Part shown: in pieces, positions 38,296 to 50,650 of the stretch
Layout of the letters: each line of letters starts with the position of its first letter
Numbering within the stretch: the stretch's first letter is position 1
Assembly (NCBI GenBank): GCA_921293015.1
Contig: OV121091.1
Coordinates: forward strand, 37,432,839-37,496,838
DNA length: 64,000 bases
Origin: Phorcus lineatus
Lineage: Eukaryota > Mollusca > Gastropoda > Trochida > Trochidae
Direction of reading: 5' to 3'
Notes under the pieces: model-generated
Databases searched by the model: none
The model's input: only the letters and a program-made list of their open reading frames with translations
Told to the model about the DNA's origin: nothing
Translations under genes and position numbers: made by a program

Positions 38296-38764
38296 TTAAA
38301 GAGCCACTCCGTGATTTTCATAACATTTTATTTACCTTTGATACGAACCTAAATGTCATATGTGGTGATATAAAATCAAAACTTTTCATGTCCAAAAGAC
38401 ATATATATGAAAAATACTGGTTTTCCATGAAAATCTAAAAACAGCCTTATAAATGCACATAGGTGTAGATATCACGTCCAATATATATGGATACTAGATA
38501 TATAACCTAACAAACACTATCAACTCCTAACTGCTCTACTGGCTGTTTTAGATAAGACTCCAAAATTACGTTTGACTATTTGACGCGCGCCACTGTCCGG
38601 TTTTCGATCATAATTGCGACGTTCTACTTTCAGATTGCCACTGTAAATAAACAACAAGATTTAAAATGTGTCTTTTTGGCAACAGTCGATACTTCGCGAT
38701 CAAATGACACCATTGATTAAGTTTGGCATATACCACTCCAACAACTCACTGAGTGGCTCTTTAA
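38296..38764 (+). mobile_element. TTAA-flanked MITE, copy 2
   Basis: A 469-bp element in the same orientation as copy 1, with TTAA at both edges and ends AGAGCCACTCCGTGA / TCACTGAGTGGCTCT. Internal landmarks such as TGCCACTGTAAAKAAACAAC and CCACTGTCCGGTTTTCGATC are shared. Differences from copy 1 are scattered substitutions and small indels. Confidence 0.88.
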
Positions 38765-41700
38765 TCTTGAGTCGGAGAATCATCGCAGCTCTATTCCCCT
38801 AACCCCGGTTAAATTGTATTTCTTCCCGTTTCCAATTCTTGCTGTAACTCTCCCCCGAATCCCTTTCACCCAATCCCCATTCCCTAATCCCCTCTATCCC
38901 CCTATGTCACAGATACCTGTGTTTTGATGCCTTCTGTAGCGTCAGCTCGAAGGTAGATGTGACCCGGTTTAAACACACATACCTGTATTCAGAAGTACAT
39001 ACTGTTGCACGTTTATACCGCCCCTCCCCTGACCCGCTGATTTAATTTCTTCATAGGGAGTGAGCGGGCTTCATTTCAAAACAAATTTATTGCTTTAAAG
39101 TAGCTTATGAATCATCGTTAAATATTTGGTTTCGTAGGTGAAAGGTGAAGGCGAATTCTTTTTAAATACCATTCAGAAGACGAAAAAACAGTTCATGTCT
39201 CCATACTTTTATTTATAAATTTGTATTGCATCCGCATGTATTTTTATATCACTTTATTTTATTGACAGGCCTGTGGGGAGGGACAGTGACAGAGTGTGAT
39301 GAGTCATAAAGAAAAGTCTGTGACCTGTGGAAGAAAATTTAAGTGTACTGTGTGAGATACAAGGGAATATGGAAAACAGATACAATCGTCCATGAAAATT
39401 ATTCACGTTTTGCCTACTGTCTTCCCTCCTTATTTTCCATTTCATCGTCTTTTGAGACAATTCTACTAGTCTTATACTTTTTCTTCCCCTTTTCAACTTT
39501 AACCTTATATTCAAAAGAAACATAAGAATATGAGACTTTCATCACATCTATACTTGCTTTCCGTGGCATACATTTAGGGGGAAATTAATTTGAAAAGTAT
39601 ATGAAGGAATGGAGACAGGAGCCAAGAAAGAACTCCTTGAAAACCACAAACAAAGTTGTCGTTTCAATATCAAAATTGCAATTTTGTAAAGTAAAAGTGA
39701 TTTGAAATCCATCATAAAGTCTCGACTTAAAGGAAACCGTTGTGTGTACTTGTGGGTAGAAGTGGGCGATGAGACAGTCCGCAGTAGGGGTGAGACCGGG
39801 AGACGCATACTTGCATCGTAATTCAGTTCGTGGGCAGAAAACTATTGCAACATAAAACCTAGTTTGGTATTTCAAAAATGTGACAATTTGTAACGATATA
39901 CTTTAAAATGTATGCTCTTTCCTTCCAATAAACACCTTATATTATTGTTAAGACTGAATGTAATGTTCTTTATCCAGAAGCGGTTTGAACTTATGCTTTT
40001 TGGATGTCTGTTGCTTTGTTGCAGTTTAAAAAAATAAACTAAGGTATGCATTTTAACATAATACATGCATCTAATCTGCCTCATCAATCACACACCACGT
40101 CAGACCATTTACAATTTACAATTAATCCCAGTGCAAAAATCCCGGTCATTTTTGGTTCTCTGTGTATATAAAAGAACTCATGTTTAAATATCTTAGAACT
40201 TAATGAATAAATACATTAAACTATACACGAAATACATGTTGCTTAAGTCACTTTTTCTTATGATTGATCGCTTTTGAATGGATCCGCCATCGTTTTATGG
40301 CATCACGTACAGGCAATAGGATTGAACATTTTGATAATGAAAGTTATGGTCTCTTTGGTACCTGGGGACTGAAGTTTTAATTTGTAGATTTTGGGGACGT
40401 TTTGAACGCTTATAAATTGCTCATTTAAAGCTCTTTTTTACTTTCTTCAGTTTCAGAGATTTATATTTTGCTTCGATTAGTGCGCTGCCAAAATACCAAA
40501 TGTACGGATTTAAATTCAAATTAATTCACTTGCTTTTTCATCCAAAAATGTCAAAAATGAGACAATAACTTGCTTTCAATGATAATCGACCACATGCCTT
40601 ATATAATAATATAATATATATAGATGCAGAAATTCTACGTACTAATTACAAGTACACTGGTACATAACCTTTTCAACAAAACAAAACAATATTCTTCGTT
40701 TTTTGTCTGCTCTAGTAACTTTCCAAAATGACATTGGCTTTTAAGAGCGCGAAACTTTGTACTTGTCTGGGATTTTCTTTTATTAAAGACTTAAAACAGT
40801 TTCATTGCCATTATAATAAACCAATAAGGATTAATACAATAATTCTACGAAAAGTCCATAATTCTAAATAGAATAACAGAATTTGACACATATTTTTTTG
40901 ACATATTGACCCAAAAAATATACACAAAAATATACACAATGTCAATCTAAAATCGCTATAGTCCTGAAATTATGTGTATTTGTACCATGATAACATTAAA
41001 CCCCTAACAGAAGATCCAATGGAGATCATAAATGTTTTAGTTCAAGACTTCATCCTCAAATAGATAAACCATGAACACGGTGATAAGCTAGATAGCAAAT
41101 TGCTGTTTTATAGAATACAAACTCATAAGAAATTCAGTGTGTTTTAAGTGTCCAGCTAAGTTTTCTTTGACTCCTTTAAGAAACAACTAGAGCAGAATTC
41201 CAGCCGAAAGATGATCTATATCTCAATGTCTCACTTCACACGGTCGTGGTATTCCCTGTCATATTAGAATGAAACAGGTCAAATGGAAATGAAATAAATC
41301 GGGTGACGATACAAGATCTTCACTTCCAATGGTATAGCTTGCTTTCAGTGGATCACCTAGGCTTATATCAGCCATAGATAAGCATTTGGGAATTAACTTC
41401 CATCAGATATATAGGTTAGAGGGGATTGTCACATGATCGGCACGTGATCCTCTGCATGAACCTACTGTAATGTGACAAGAGTTAATAAAAACTAGTCCGG
41501 TTTCAAAACCCCTGACGTTTTCAGAACCTTGCAATACCGTCCATAAAATGTACTCTCAAAGAATCTGAATGATGCCATTATTGGGCAATCCGCCCAACTT
41601 GCGATTTAAGACTATTACTGAAAATCTCGCATTCGTCAATATCAGAATAACTATACAAGGTGTCAAGATTACATTGATAAAATTACTGAATAAGCATATT

Positions 41701-41932
41701 ACAAACACTATTTTCAGTGAAGGCGGTCTTTGTTTGCATATTATGCAATAACGATTGGCTATCTTTCAGATTCTTGTAGAGCATTAAGAAACAGCAAAAA
41801 AAGTTTTTTATTCAATGCTGAATGCTTGTTGTCGGTTCCTGCCATCGTAGACCAGCTGTCTGGACACGTGACCTGTCATGCAGACCCATTTATTGAATAA
41901 AAGCAAGAGCAAGTCTATCACATCATAGCAAG
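38765..41932. other. Unassigned sequence
   Basis: No exon recognised. 38800-38905 is pyrimidine-rich with many CCCC runs. The last 8 bases are the left target-site copy of the fold-back element. Confidence 0.35.
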
Positions 41933-42058
41933 CACAGGGGCGTGTATCGCTTAGAAATAGCTTTAGAAAGACATATATACCTATACACTCTACCCTACTA
42001 CTACCTATACGTATATAAGTCTTTCTAAAGATATTTCTAAGCGATACACGCACCTGTG
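41933..42058. mobile_element. hAT-like fold-back MITE
   Basis: A 126-bp element with 48-bp terminal inverted repeats that pair at 45 of 48 positions (left 41933-41980, right 42011-42058) around a 30-base loop. The ends read CACAGGGGCGTGTATCGC and, inverted, CACAGGTGCGTGTATCGC. An exact 8-bp direct repeat ATAGCAAG flanks it (41925-41932 and 42059-42066). An 8-bp duplication with ends containing CAGGGG is characteristic of hAT transposons, so this is a non-autonomous hAT-like element. Its transcript would form a long near-perfect hairpin. Confidence 0.85.
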
Positions 42059-42066
42059 ATAGCAAG

Positions 42067-44712
42067 GGTAGGGAGCTTAATATTTTATAATGAACAAATC
42101 CAAAGTTTCCTCTTTACATTTGGAAAATGTTCTGCAATTGTTATTTCACTTGGGAGCCTCAGTGTTAGTCTACTGAAAGAAATCATGTCAAGTGGCCGCT
42201 CTTTTGAAGTTTAAAAATTCAACATTTTCTATTTGGCTAAACAAAGAAAATGATTGATCTGTGACTCCATGAAATGTGAGAGGGAAATTGTTACATTTTT
42301 ACTTTTTTGGGGGATACCATGGTACAATATATCAATTTCTATGTCCAAAACCTCGATTTTTCATTCATTTACATAACATGTTTACTGACTGCAACTGACA
42401 ACACGCCGAAGAAGCATTCGGTGGTTCACAATTTTAAATTGATTTTAAAGTTATGTTTTCGGAGGATTAACAATCATGCAAAATAACGCCATAGAATAAT
42501 ATGTTTCTGAATATCGAAACACATGCACACTCAAGAGGGCGTTTGGTTAAAATATAAACGAAGCACTGAGAAACAGTGGTTAGACCGAGTCCGACTACGC
42601 AGAAACTCTTAGTTTTCTCTTCTTCGTCAACGTCGACTCTCCAGTCTTCGCAAACCTTGTCAAATATTTAATCGTCATTAGAGGATATTATTTTTTGAAA
42701 TTTCCCTTTTCAGAGTCTTAAGATTTGGATTGTGACGATTGTCAAAAAGGGTTCAGAGTTGTTTATGAATATTGCTAATGACCAAAGTCTCATGTTCAGG
42801 TATTTTACGATGTTTCCTAAACAAATGTTTTGCATGTTTTTTTAAAATTAGATTTTACGTATTATACGTGAGGGTTTAACGTACCGTGAGGGTTTAACGT
42901 ACCGTCAGCAATATGTCAGCTATTTGAACCGTGGATGTTGCCAACAAACATATAAAGTGAAGCTAGTGTAAAATGGTAAAATGTTCTCGGACAGATTGAT
43001 AGTCGATGTCCCCATGCACTATATAGATTTCCAAGAACATCAATATCCTATCATTCCAGTTTTACATTACTTTCATGTCTTCAAATAATTCTTTCTCAAA
43101 GATTGCATTACATCATGGTACGTTGATGAGGGATCAAATCTAGGTTCAGCTAGTTAATAAGGCAATAATAATAATAAGGTTAATAAGGTTACAAAGCTGT
43201 ACAACCTGGATCTGCAAACCCAAAATTCGGTACATTGCAATTGTTTGAAGGTAACGTTAACCCAGTGAGAGAATATCAATTCAGTATTTCTTTGAAATAA
43301 AAATGTGATAAGCACCATCTTAACTTTTATTTATCTCAGACCCCTTAACAACAGTCAGCTCAAAGGTTTCGTTCATTAATATAATCTTCCGAACCGAAAT
43401 ATTATGATTTCATTACCACCAAATTAATTTTTATACCATTAGAAAAATACAAAATTGAAATAAACGACTTTATCTTATTGTTTTCGACAGGAGAAAACTA
43501 CTTTAGCTAAACGGTTAGGATATGGAGATTTAAGCCTTTAATAAATGAGAGCATCTACTGTATAAAACAAACCATAATAGTTAGTCCATGTTTTTGCACA
43601 ACGCGAGAATGTTGTGAGTTCACCCTTCACAAAACATATGTTTGCAAACTCCTCAAGATGGCTTACACTATAACTTAAGTCTCAAGTCACTTTCATCCTT
43701 CCTTTATCATTAAACGCTCTTTTATCTGCCTGTCTGTAGACTTTTGCAGCCAATTACCTACCTTATTCTACATTATCAAACCCAAAGCCGATTCTTTGCT
43801 GATAAACCTACATCCAGGACCATGGCTTGTGCAAGATTAACACAGCAACACTGCCTGTGTACGTAAATCAAACACAGGTAGTGGACCTGGGTGTTTTTTC
43901 ATCAAGCTTTAACAGTTTTCTCGTCTTGCTACGCATTTTAAACGACTTGTATTGTACCCTCTAAACTAAACATGTAAATAGATTCTAGAATCTCAACTGA
44001 TACAAAATGTTTGCAATTTCATGTGCGTTTAGATAGGTAAAGATTCTAAAAAAGAGACGAGGATAACTCAGTCTTACTGTGGGAACATTATGTATGTGTG
44101 TCGACCTATTCTTTAGCTTGTGGGTACATATGCACCAAATTAACCATTCTGCCAGCCAAACCCTTAAATAAGATAAAGCCTTAGCAAGTCTATATACATA
44201 AGAAGGATAGAGACTTTGATGTCTGAAAATTAAGATATTTCAGAGGATCATTTTCATTTTATTTAATTACATTTTTAAAATAGATTTTTTTTTGCAAACG
44301 TGTCATGCCAGAGTCTAATTGTTAGTCTACAAGATAAACATTACTTACCTTTATGAAACATTAATCTTAAACACAGGAGCCGCCTTAATACACAACATAT
44401 GTATTATCACTGGAAATGAATACGACCACACGTTTACGAGTAAATCATGCACGTTTATGTCTAGGATTTTACGTTGATTTTCTTGGAAAAGATAAATGGT
44501 AATTATTTGACTGAATAAACCATTTTGTCAAAACTAGAATAGAGAAATTAAGAGATGCATGTTCATGACGAGAACGTAGGGAATCAAGACACACGTCAGC
44601 TTCATTGACTCTTCATTGACTTTTGTTTCAGTTCGTTCGGTTATTAAGATACTGATTTCAGAATTAACCGTTCATTCTAGAAGTTGTCAGTTTAAGGAAG
44701 ACAAGGGATGTT
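42067..44712. other. Unassigned sequence
   Basis: No exon recognised. An 18-bp tandem doublet (GTGAGGGTTTAACGTACC) lies at about 42869-42904. Confidence 0.35.
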
Positions 44713-44788
44713 ATGGATTATCAACTTTCAGTTTAGCAAAAAACGGTATAAGAACATATACCGAAACGTAAAGAAGTTGATAATCCAT
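44713..44788 (+). repeat. Fold-back repeat with hammerhead-like half-core
   Basis: A 76-bp inverted structure: ATGGATTATCAACTT (44713-44727) pairs perfectly with 44774-44788. Inside, CGGTATA (44744) pairs with TATACCG (44757) around AGAACA, and is followed directly by GAAACGT (44763-44769). Stem II followed by GAAAC is the 3' half of a hammerhead ribozyme core, known from Penelope-like retroelements. The 5' core CTGATGA is replaced by AGCAAAAAA, so self-cleavage is not expected. I assign it provisionally to a retroelement end. Confidence 0.5.
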
Positions 44789-46827
44789 TAAAAAAAATAT
44801 TGTCTTCTTTGATTTCAAAACCTTTTTGACATAGCAATTTTGATCTAGGTTAAATCAAAAATCAAATATTAGTGTATCCTTAATTTCACTAACACAAATG
44901 AAATATTATAATATTTATCGGAGATAGTTTTTTATATATTGGCTAACGATGAATATTGATATGATATATATGATGATATTATCTAAATAATACTGTAAGA
45001 AAAAAGTCAATGTAAGTTCTAAACAACTGAACAAGTCGGTCACACCATAGACTATAGACAACACAAGGGATGTCGCAGAAAACAACCTTAACATTCAAGC
45101 GGGATACAGCACACTTTAATTTGAAACGAAGAAAATGTTGAAAGAGGGTATTGAAAACGTTATTTAGGGCTTGGTGACTCCAGGCATTGTTTGAAAAGTT
45201 ACAAGTCTGATTCGTGAGATCACACAAATTTTAACTTTTCAAACCAGGAAGACATCTATATATATCATTTTAACTGTTCCTGTTGAAAATACAAATTTTA
45301 GTGTCAAGTACATATACATTTTTAAAACATATCTTGTAAAGATATACTATGTAACGCTCATCATGACCTAGCAAATGTCCTTTCAAAAGTTAAATCTGTC
45401 TACAAGTATACTTTTGCTAAAAGAAGTCTAATTGTTTCAATCTGATACGACCTCCTTGTGAATAATACTTTCGTATAGTTCTTTTGTTAATTGTAACAAT
45501 ACTTGTAATGCATTTATGGAAGTCTCTGTCCAACTTATGCTGTTGATTGGGGCTGTCAATATGATAAAGTGATAAGTAACTAATAAGCGCTAAGAAAGAA
45601 ATCGAATTTTAGCTGCTTCTGAAATGTCTCTGAGATAGAAAGTGATTACAGTTCTACTTGCAGTTTCACTTGCAGTTCTGTAATCTTGATATAATATGCT
45701 TATTTTTCTAGAAGCAATTCGAAGAAGTGTGGGTTTTTTTATAATTCAAGAAATTGAAATTATACATTGAAACAGTAATGACACAGTTTTCCTTGTCTCT
45801 TGATGAGGATGAGACCACAAAATATACAGAAAGACGCAGACATTTTCTTAGAGAAAGATACAAACAGCTAATTGAGGTGTGTCATTCCATAAATGCATAA
45901 TATAACTATGGATATATCATTGGTGTTACATTTAGAAGAACAGACATGTAGTGTAACGAAGTTCAAGGTATAGCAAAGACTAAACTTATGTATTTATTCA
46001 TTATGTCCCGAATTTATCTATTGTGCTCAGGTAATGTAAATAGAGATAAGAAAAAATATCTATATCTAAAAATATCCAAATAACATATTTTTTTCGTGTA
46101 ATGCCACTTTCGAAGCTTTCTTGGCGCTTACAGGTCAGTAGGAACAGAAACGAAATCATGATGTATTCACGGTGTTAGTCATACTTCGTCGTTTATCGTG
46201 CATTTTTATTGTTTACGTAATATATGTATAACTTTCATTGTTACACGAATTATAATTTAGTTTTCAATTCTACACTTTAAGTATCTGGTAAATATTTTGA
46301 AGTGTATGAAGATATCATCGACTTTCTCCTTGGATTTATTATCTAGCTTACCATGATGTATAAAAACAAAGTTGTGTACACATTGGTTCTATCTTAACTC
46401 TGCATTGTCTATAATAGACATAATAAAGTGAAAATACCCTCCAATAGTTTTCAACTGATGTCAAACCTCAAATGCTCGTGTGCATATGTTATTTTGAAGT
46501 AGTTTGTGTAAAAATCGCTTTCTATTATGGAATTAGTGATTGCTCTTGTTAAATCAAGTATTAAACGTGCATGTGTAGATTGCATTTTGACTTTGTAAGT
46601 AATCTTTTGAATCACGTTTTGATTTCATTTGAAAAACCACCGGGTTTTATGTGAATACTTTAATTATCACAATCCTGCTTAATGCATAGTATCATATTGA
46701 TTTTGTTATTCAGGAAAATTCAAAAGGGCGCTTCATACGTTTTCTTAAAGTTTCTGATATGCGTGCATTATTCTTGTTCTATTAGCTCCAGACTAACCAA
46801 ATCTCTCTAATCTCTAAAAAGTACTTT
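44789..46827. other. Unassigned sequence
   Basis: No exon or repeat family recognised. Confidence 0.35.
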
Positions 46828-47304
46828 TTAAACAGCCACTCCGTGAGTTGTTGGGGTCATATATGCCAAACTTAATCAATGGTGTCATTTGATCGCGAAG
46901 TATCGACTGTTGCCAAAAAGACACATTTTAAAGCTTATTGGTTTTTTACAGTGACAATATGAAGGTAGAACGTCGCAATTATGATCTAAAACCAGAGAGT
47001 GGCACGCGTCAAATAGTCAAACGTAATATTTGAGACTTATCTAAAACAGCCAGGAGGGCACTTAGGGGTTAATATGTGTTTGTTAGGATGTATAACTTGT
47101 ATCAATGTATATTGGACGTGATATCTACACCTCTGTGCATTTATAAGGCTGTTTTAGATTGTCATGGAAAACCAGTATTTTTCATATAAATGTCTTTTGG
47201 ACATGAAAAGTTAAGATGTTTTGATTTTATATCTCCACATATTACATTAAGGATCGTATCAAAGGTAAATAATATGTTATGAAAATCACGGAGTGGGTCT
47301 TTAA
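46828..47304 (-). mobile_element. TTAA-flanked MITE, copy 3 (inverted)
   Basis: A 477-bp element in the opposite orientation to copies 1 and 2, bounded by TTAA on both sides. Its ends are slightly decayed (ACAGCCACTCCGTGA and TCACGGAGTGGGTCT). It is the most divergent of the three copies by inspection, with changes in both terminal repeats. Confidence 0.86.
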
Positions 47305-49584
47305 AGGGCCTTCATACGTAAATAGAATTACGTAGAAGTGGAATCTTCTCTATGAAAGAAGTAAATGCTTGTTAAAATGCTGCTATGGGTCACGTCGATA
47401 GATCAAACACAGCGATAGTTCGCATACTGCTCATGAGTCAGAAATATCAAGCAACGACCACTATGTGTCTTAAACAGTCTGGATTGTCAGAATGAATTCA
47501 GGTGACGATGACACAGTCTAGGTTAGTTGAGGAATGGAAGGAGCTGTGAAGATGGCGCTGGTAAGGTCAGGAGGCGACGGAGTGGTCACGGACGCTGCCA
47601 AGAGTATTAAGACAGTATTCTTCGCATAGACGAGGCATTGTTCATCTCGCCCTCCCTCGCTTTGATAATCGCCGAGGGGGAGGGGCCGATTCACTACAAA
47701 CAATTCCTTCATTTTATGGAGATTCGTGAACAAGCGAAACGTTTTGAAACTGCGACATGAGAACACGGCTGTCATATTTTACCACTTTTATGTCGAGGCT
47801 TTGGGGGCGTCATACATCACTGTCTGAAATATGGAAATTAGGATAAGATTCTGAAATAAGCTGCCATCTTATGTATGTTTAATGAAGATTTCGCAAATTC
47901 CGGATATCTGGAAAACAGGATAACGAAACGGAAAAAATAGCATTACGAATGTCAGATATGCTAATACACATGTCCAAGAATGCATAAATGAGTTTACGCC
48001 TATATAAAATGAACTGCTTTAATTCAACTTTGATGCTTTATCTTTTTGAATATTTATAATAATTGGTAATGAAAAGAAAATCTCGATTGACATCCAAATT
48101 TCGATAGTATCGTTTCGAAAAGCGTCATTTCGAAGTGTTAGGCAAAAATATGATATTATGTTCCTCTCCAACACGTGACGACCTGATTTTTCTTGAAATG
48201 GTATATCCTGTTATGACATCATTGTAACGTGAAAATAAAAACGGCCTCCATGTAGAATATGTGGAACTCTTTTTGGCCAGCCATTGGACTCTTTCGTCGA
48301 TAATATGCTGCAATTTATTCTTGATTATCATATTCACGTCAGTTGATATACTCATTAAAAATGTTCATCTGTCAATAAATGCATTGTAGATATGACTACT
48401 TAAATAAAAAAGGTAGTGAGTGTATATTCAATTCAAAATCTTTGTCTAGGACGTGTTCACATAAAACTTGCACAGCATACAGGTAAAGCTGTATGGGATT
48501 CACTGGAAACTCTAGATTTGAGAAGATGTCCTAATACCAATCGAAAGTGGCGTTCATTGCCATGTGTATCTTTACGCCAAACTTACATGACTAATACTTT
48601 GAGAAACTATTCGTCCTTTTCTCTTATTCTAGGAAAGCAATGCTCCAATTCTCTCACTATATTTTGTGTTATTCGTGAAAACCAAGCTGTTTATATTTAA
48701 CCTTTACCTTCGGAAATCAGGTTCATGGATGTTCTTGTGTCTGGATTCTTATATTATTAAGGGTAAAAGGGTTTGACAAAAGAGTATACCTTCATCGGTA
48801 GCGATAACGTCAGAATGATACTGTGTGCACACCAATTTAAATTTAGATCAACGTTTTTTTTTATAATTTGGCAATCCTTCTTTAAAAGTAATCATATTCA
48901 TTTGACTTATATGAATAAGTTTGTCAGGGTCATGTTATTGAAAACTCGACATAAGCTATGATTAGTTTCAGTGTTCGGAGTTGAGGCTTTTGTTGCTGTG
49001 CGTGTTTAAAACGCTAAACATGATTGGTTTAATCGAAGTTCTTTCAACGGGACGACCTCTCATACAATGTTAGATCAACTTTGATAACATAATATATTTA
49101 GATTTCCTGTACACCTTCATGTATCCAGTGTATAATTGATTATGTAACATCTATACATGATAATAAGAAACAATTAATCTGCTAAGAAATATTCCTAGGG
49201 ACATAGAGTGGTAAATTCAATCCCAAACACGTCACAGAGTTCCTGAGTATTAACAATGACAAAGCTGTTAAGACATTTTCCATCCTACCCATTGCGACAC
49301 TGACACTGATCAAGACAATGTGAGTTAACCATGTTAAAACGCGATACGTTATATTTTGTTGGTCCCTTTGAATGTCTTTTTCCTTTAAAATGAGTTCTTG
49401 AATAATTAATTTTTTCAATGAAGGATCATTATCATAATCGTGATCATACTTTAATATTGAAATGTTTTTGTGTGTAGAATATCACTTGTGTAGAGATGAT
49501 GACCAAGCCCATTTTGTGAAACTCCAACGGAATAATCTAATTAGAAGTAGACAATGGACGCTCTAGAGGAGAAAGAGGTCTATG
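47305..49584. other. Unassigned sequence
   Basis: No exon recognised; 47540-47700 is GC-richer, with an 85-codon chance frame on the minus strand. Confidence 0.35.
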
Positions 49585-49688
49585 GATTTTCAACTTCTTT
49601 ATTGCAAGAGTGCATTGTTTCAAGTTTGATAACAATTATACCATCTACATCAAAACGTCGCACGCTTGCAATAACGAAGTTGAAAATC
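49585..49688. repeat. Fold-back locus related to 44.7 kb
   Basis: GATTTTCAACTTCTTTATTG with the next nine bases (49585-49613) pairs with 49660-49688 at 27 of 29 positions, leaving a 46-base loop. The outer motif ATGGATTTTCAACTT differs by one base from the ATGGATTATCAACTT arm at 44713. Next to the right arm is AAAACGT, resembling the GAAACGT next to the other fold-back. The two loci therefore look like members of one repeat family. Confidence 0.55.
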
Positions 49689-50374
49689 AATGGACCTCTT
49701 CCTAATTCATCTTTAAAACTTCAAAATGCCTCTCTAAGAAGCTCTAGAAAAGAGCAGGTCAATCTCATTAAAATGAGATCTAAAACCGCTCATTTAATTG
49801 ATAAACCCCGCGAGATTACTCTTTTAAGTTCGTCATTCACCATGGATCTGAAAATAGTACATCTAATGTTGTTTAGAAAACTGTGAGGGAAAGGTTCGAT
49901 CTTATTTCAAGATTGAGAGCAGCTGAGGGATAAAACACTACATACATAGCCCATGGTGACATTACAGCACATGAACTTCATAATGACACAAGTGAAATCA
50001 CTGGTATACTTTATTTTACGAAATAGCTCTTTAAGCCAATCTAAAAATGTAATGCTACAAATAGAAACTCTTGTTGAGTTAATCAGTTGAGTTAATAACG
50101 TTAATAGTAATTACTTATAACTCTAATTAGCCGAATGGTGTTGTCCACCATCATATGATGTTCAGATTTCCCTGTTTCGTAAACTTAGACAATCGTGTTG
50201 AATAACTTTGAAGTAATAGCATATTCAGATATGTTGAATCTTAAAAAATAATTCCCTGATGGTCTGTATGTTACTGCGTGTGCAGTATGATATTCAATGT
50301 TAATTGAGCTGTAAATTTAATCTATTACATGTTTATTGATAAGTCTATTACATAAATATTTCACTTAACCGTTA
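49689..50374. other. Unassigned sequence
   Basis: An open plus-strand stretch of 110 codons spans 49554-49886, but it runs through the fold-back and is probably accidental. No other feature. Confidence 0.3.
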
Positions 50375-50650
50375 TCAGTTAAGTTCGGCATCAATGGGTA
50401 CGCTTTGACGTAGGATGCGTGACCCAAATTGTATTGATATGATAAATGTTTGAAGGGATGTTCCCCACCGATCGCTGCTGAGTTGAGATGTTTCAGTTAT
50501 GTTTTCATCATAGCCAAATCCAGATTGATTTTCTAAAGTTTCAGTCACAAATTCCACGTAAGCCTCAAACGTCAGTCGTTTTGTTTTACCCGATGATAAA
50601 TTCCCAATTGTCAGATCCATATTACGTAATATCGACACATAACATAACAC
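50375..50650 (-). CDS. Hypothetical 91-residue ORF
   Basis: The minus strand is open from an ATG at 50650 to a TGA at 50375. The peptide has balanced composition (for example KRLTFEAYVEFVTETLENQ) and fewer Phe/Ile/Asn-driven runs than chance frames here. I recognise no family, signal peptide or domain. A possible acceptor (TTCACACTTAG) sits just before the ATG. It lies about 1.4 kb upstream of the KLF exon on the other strand. It could be a chance frame, a small gene or an exon. Confidence 0.22.
   Translation of the reverse strand: MLCYVSILRNMDLTIGNLSSGKTKRLTFEAYVEFVTETLENQSGFGYDENITETSQLSSDRWGTSLQTFIISIQFGSRILRQSVPIDAELN

Noticed and set aside
49554-49886. 110-codon ORF with a reasonable ATG
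   Set aside because: It passes through both arms of a fold-back repeat, so the open frame is more likely accidental.
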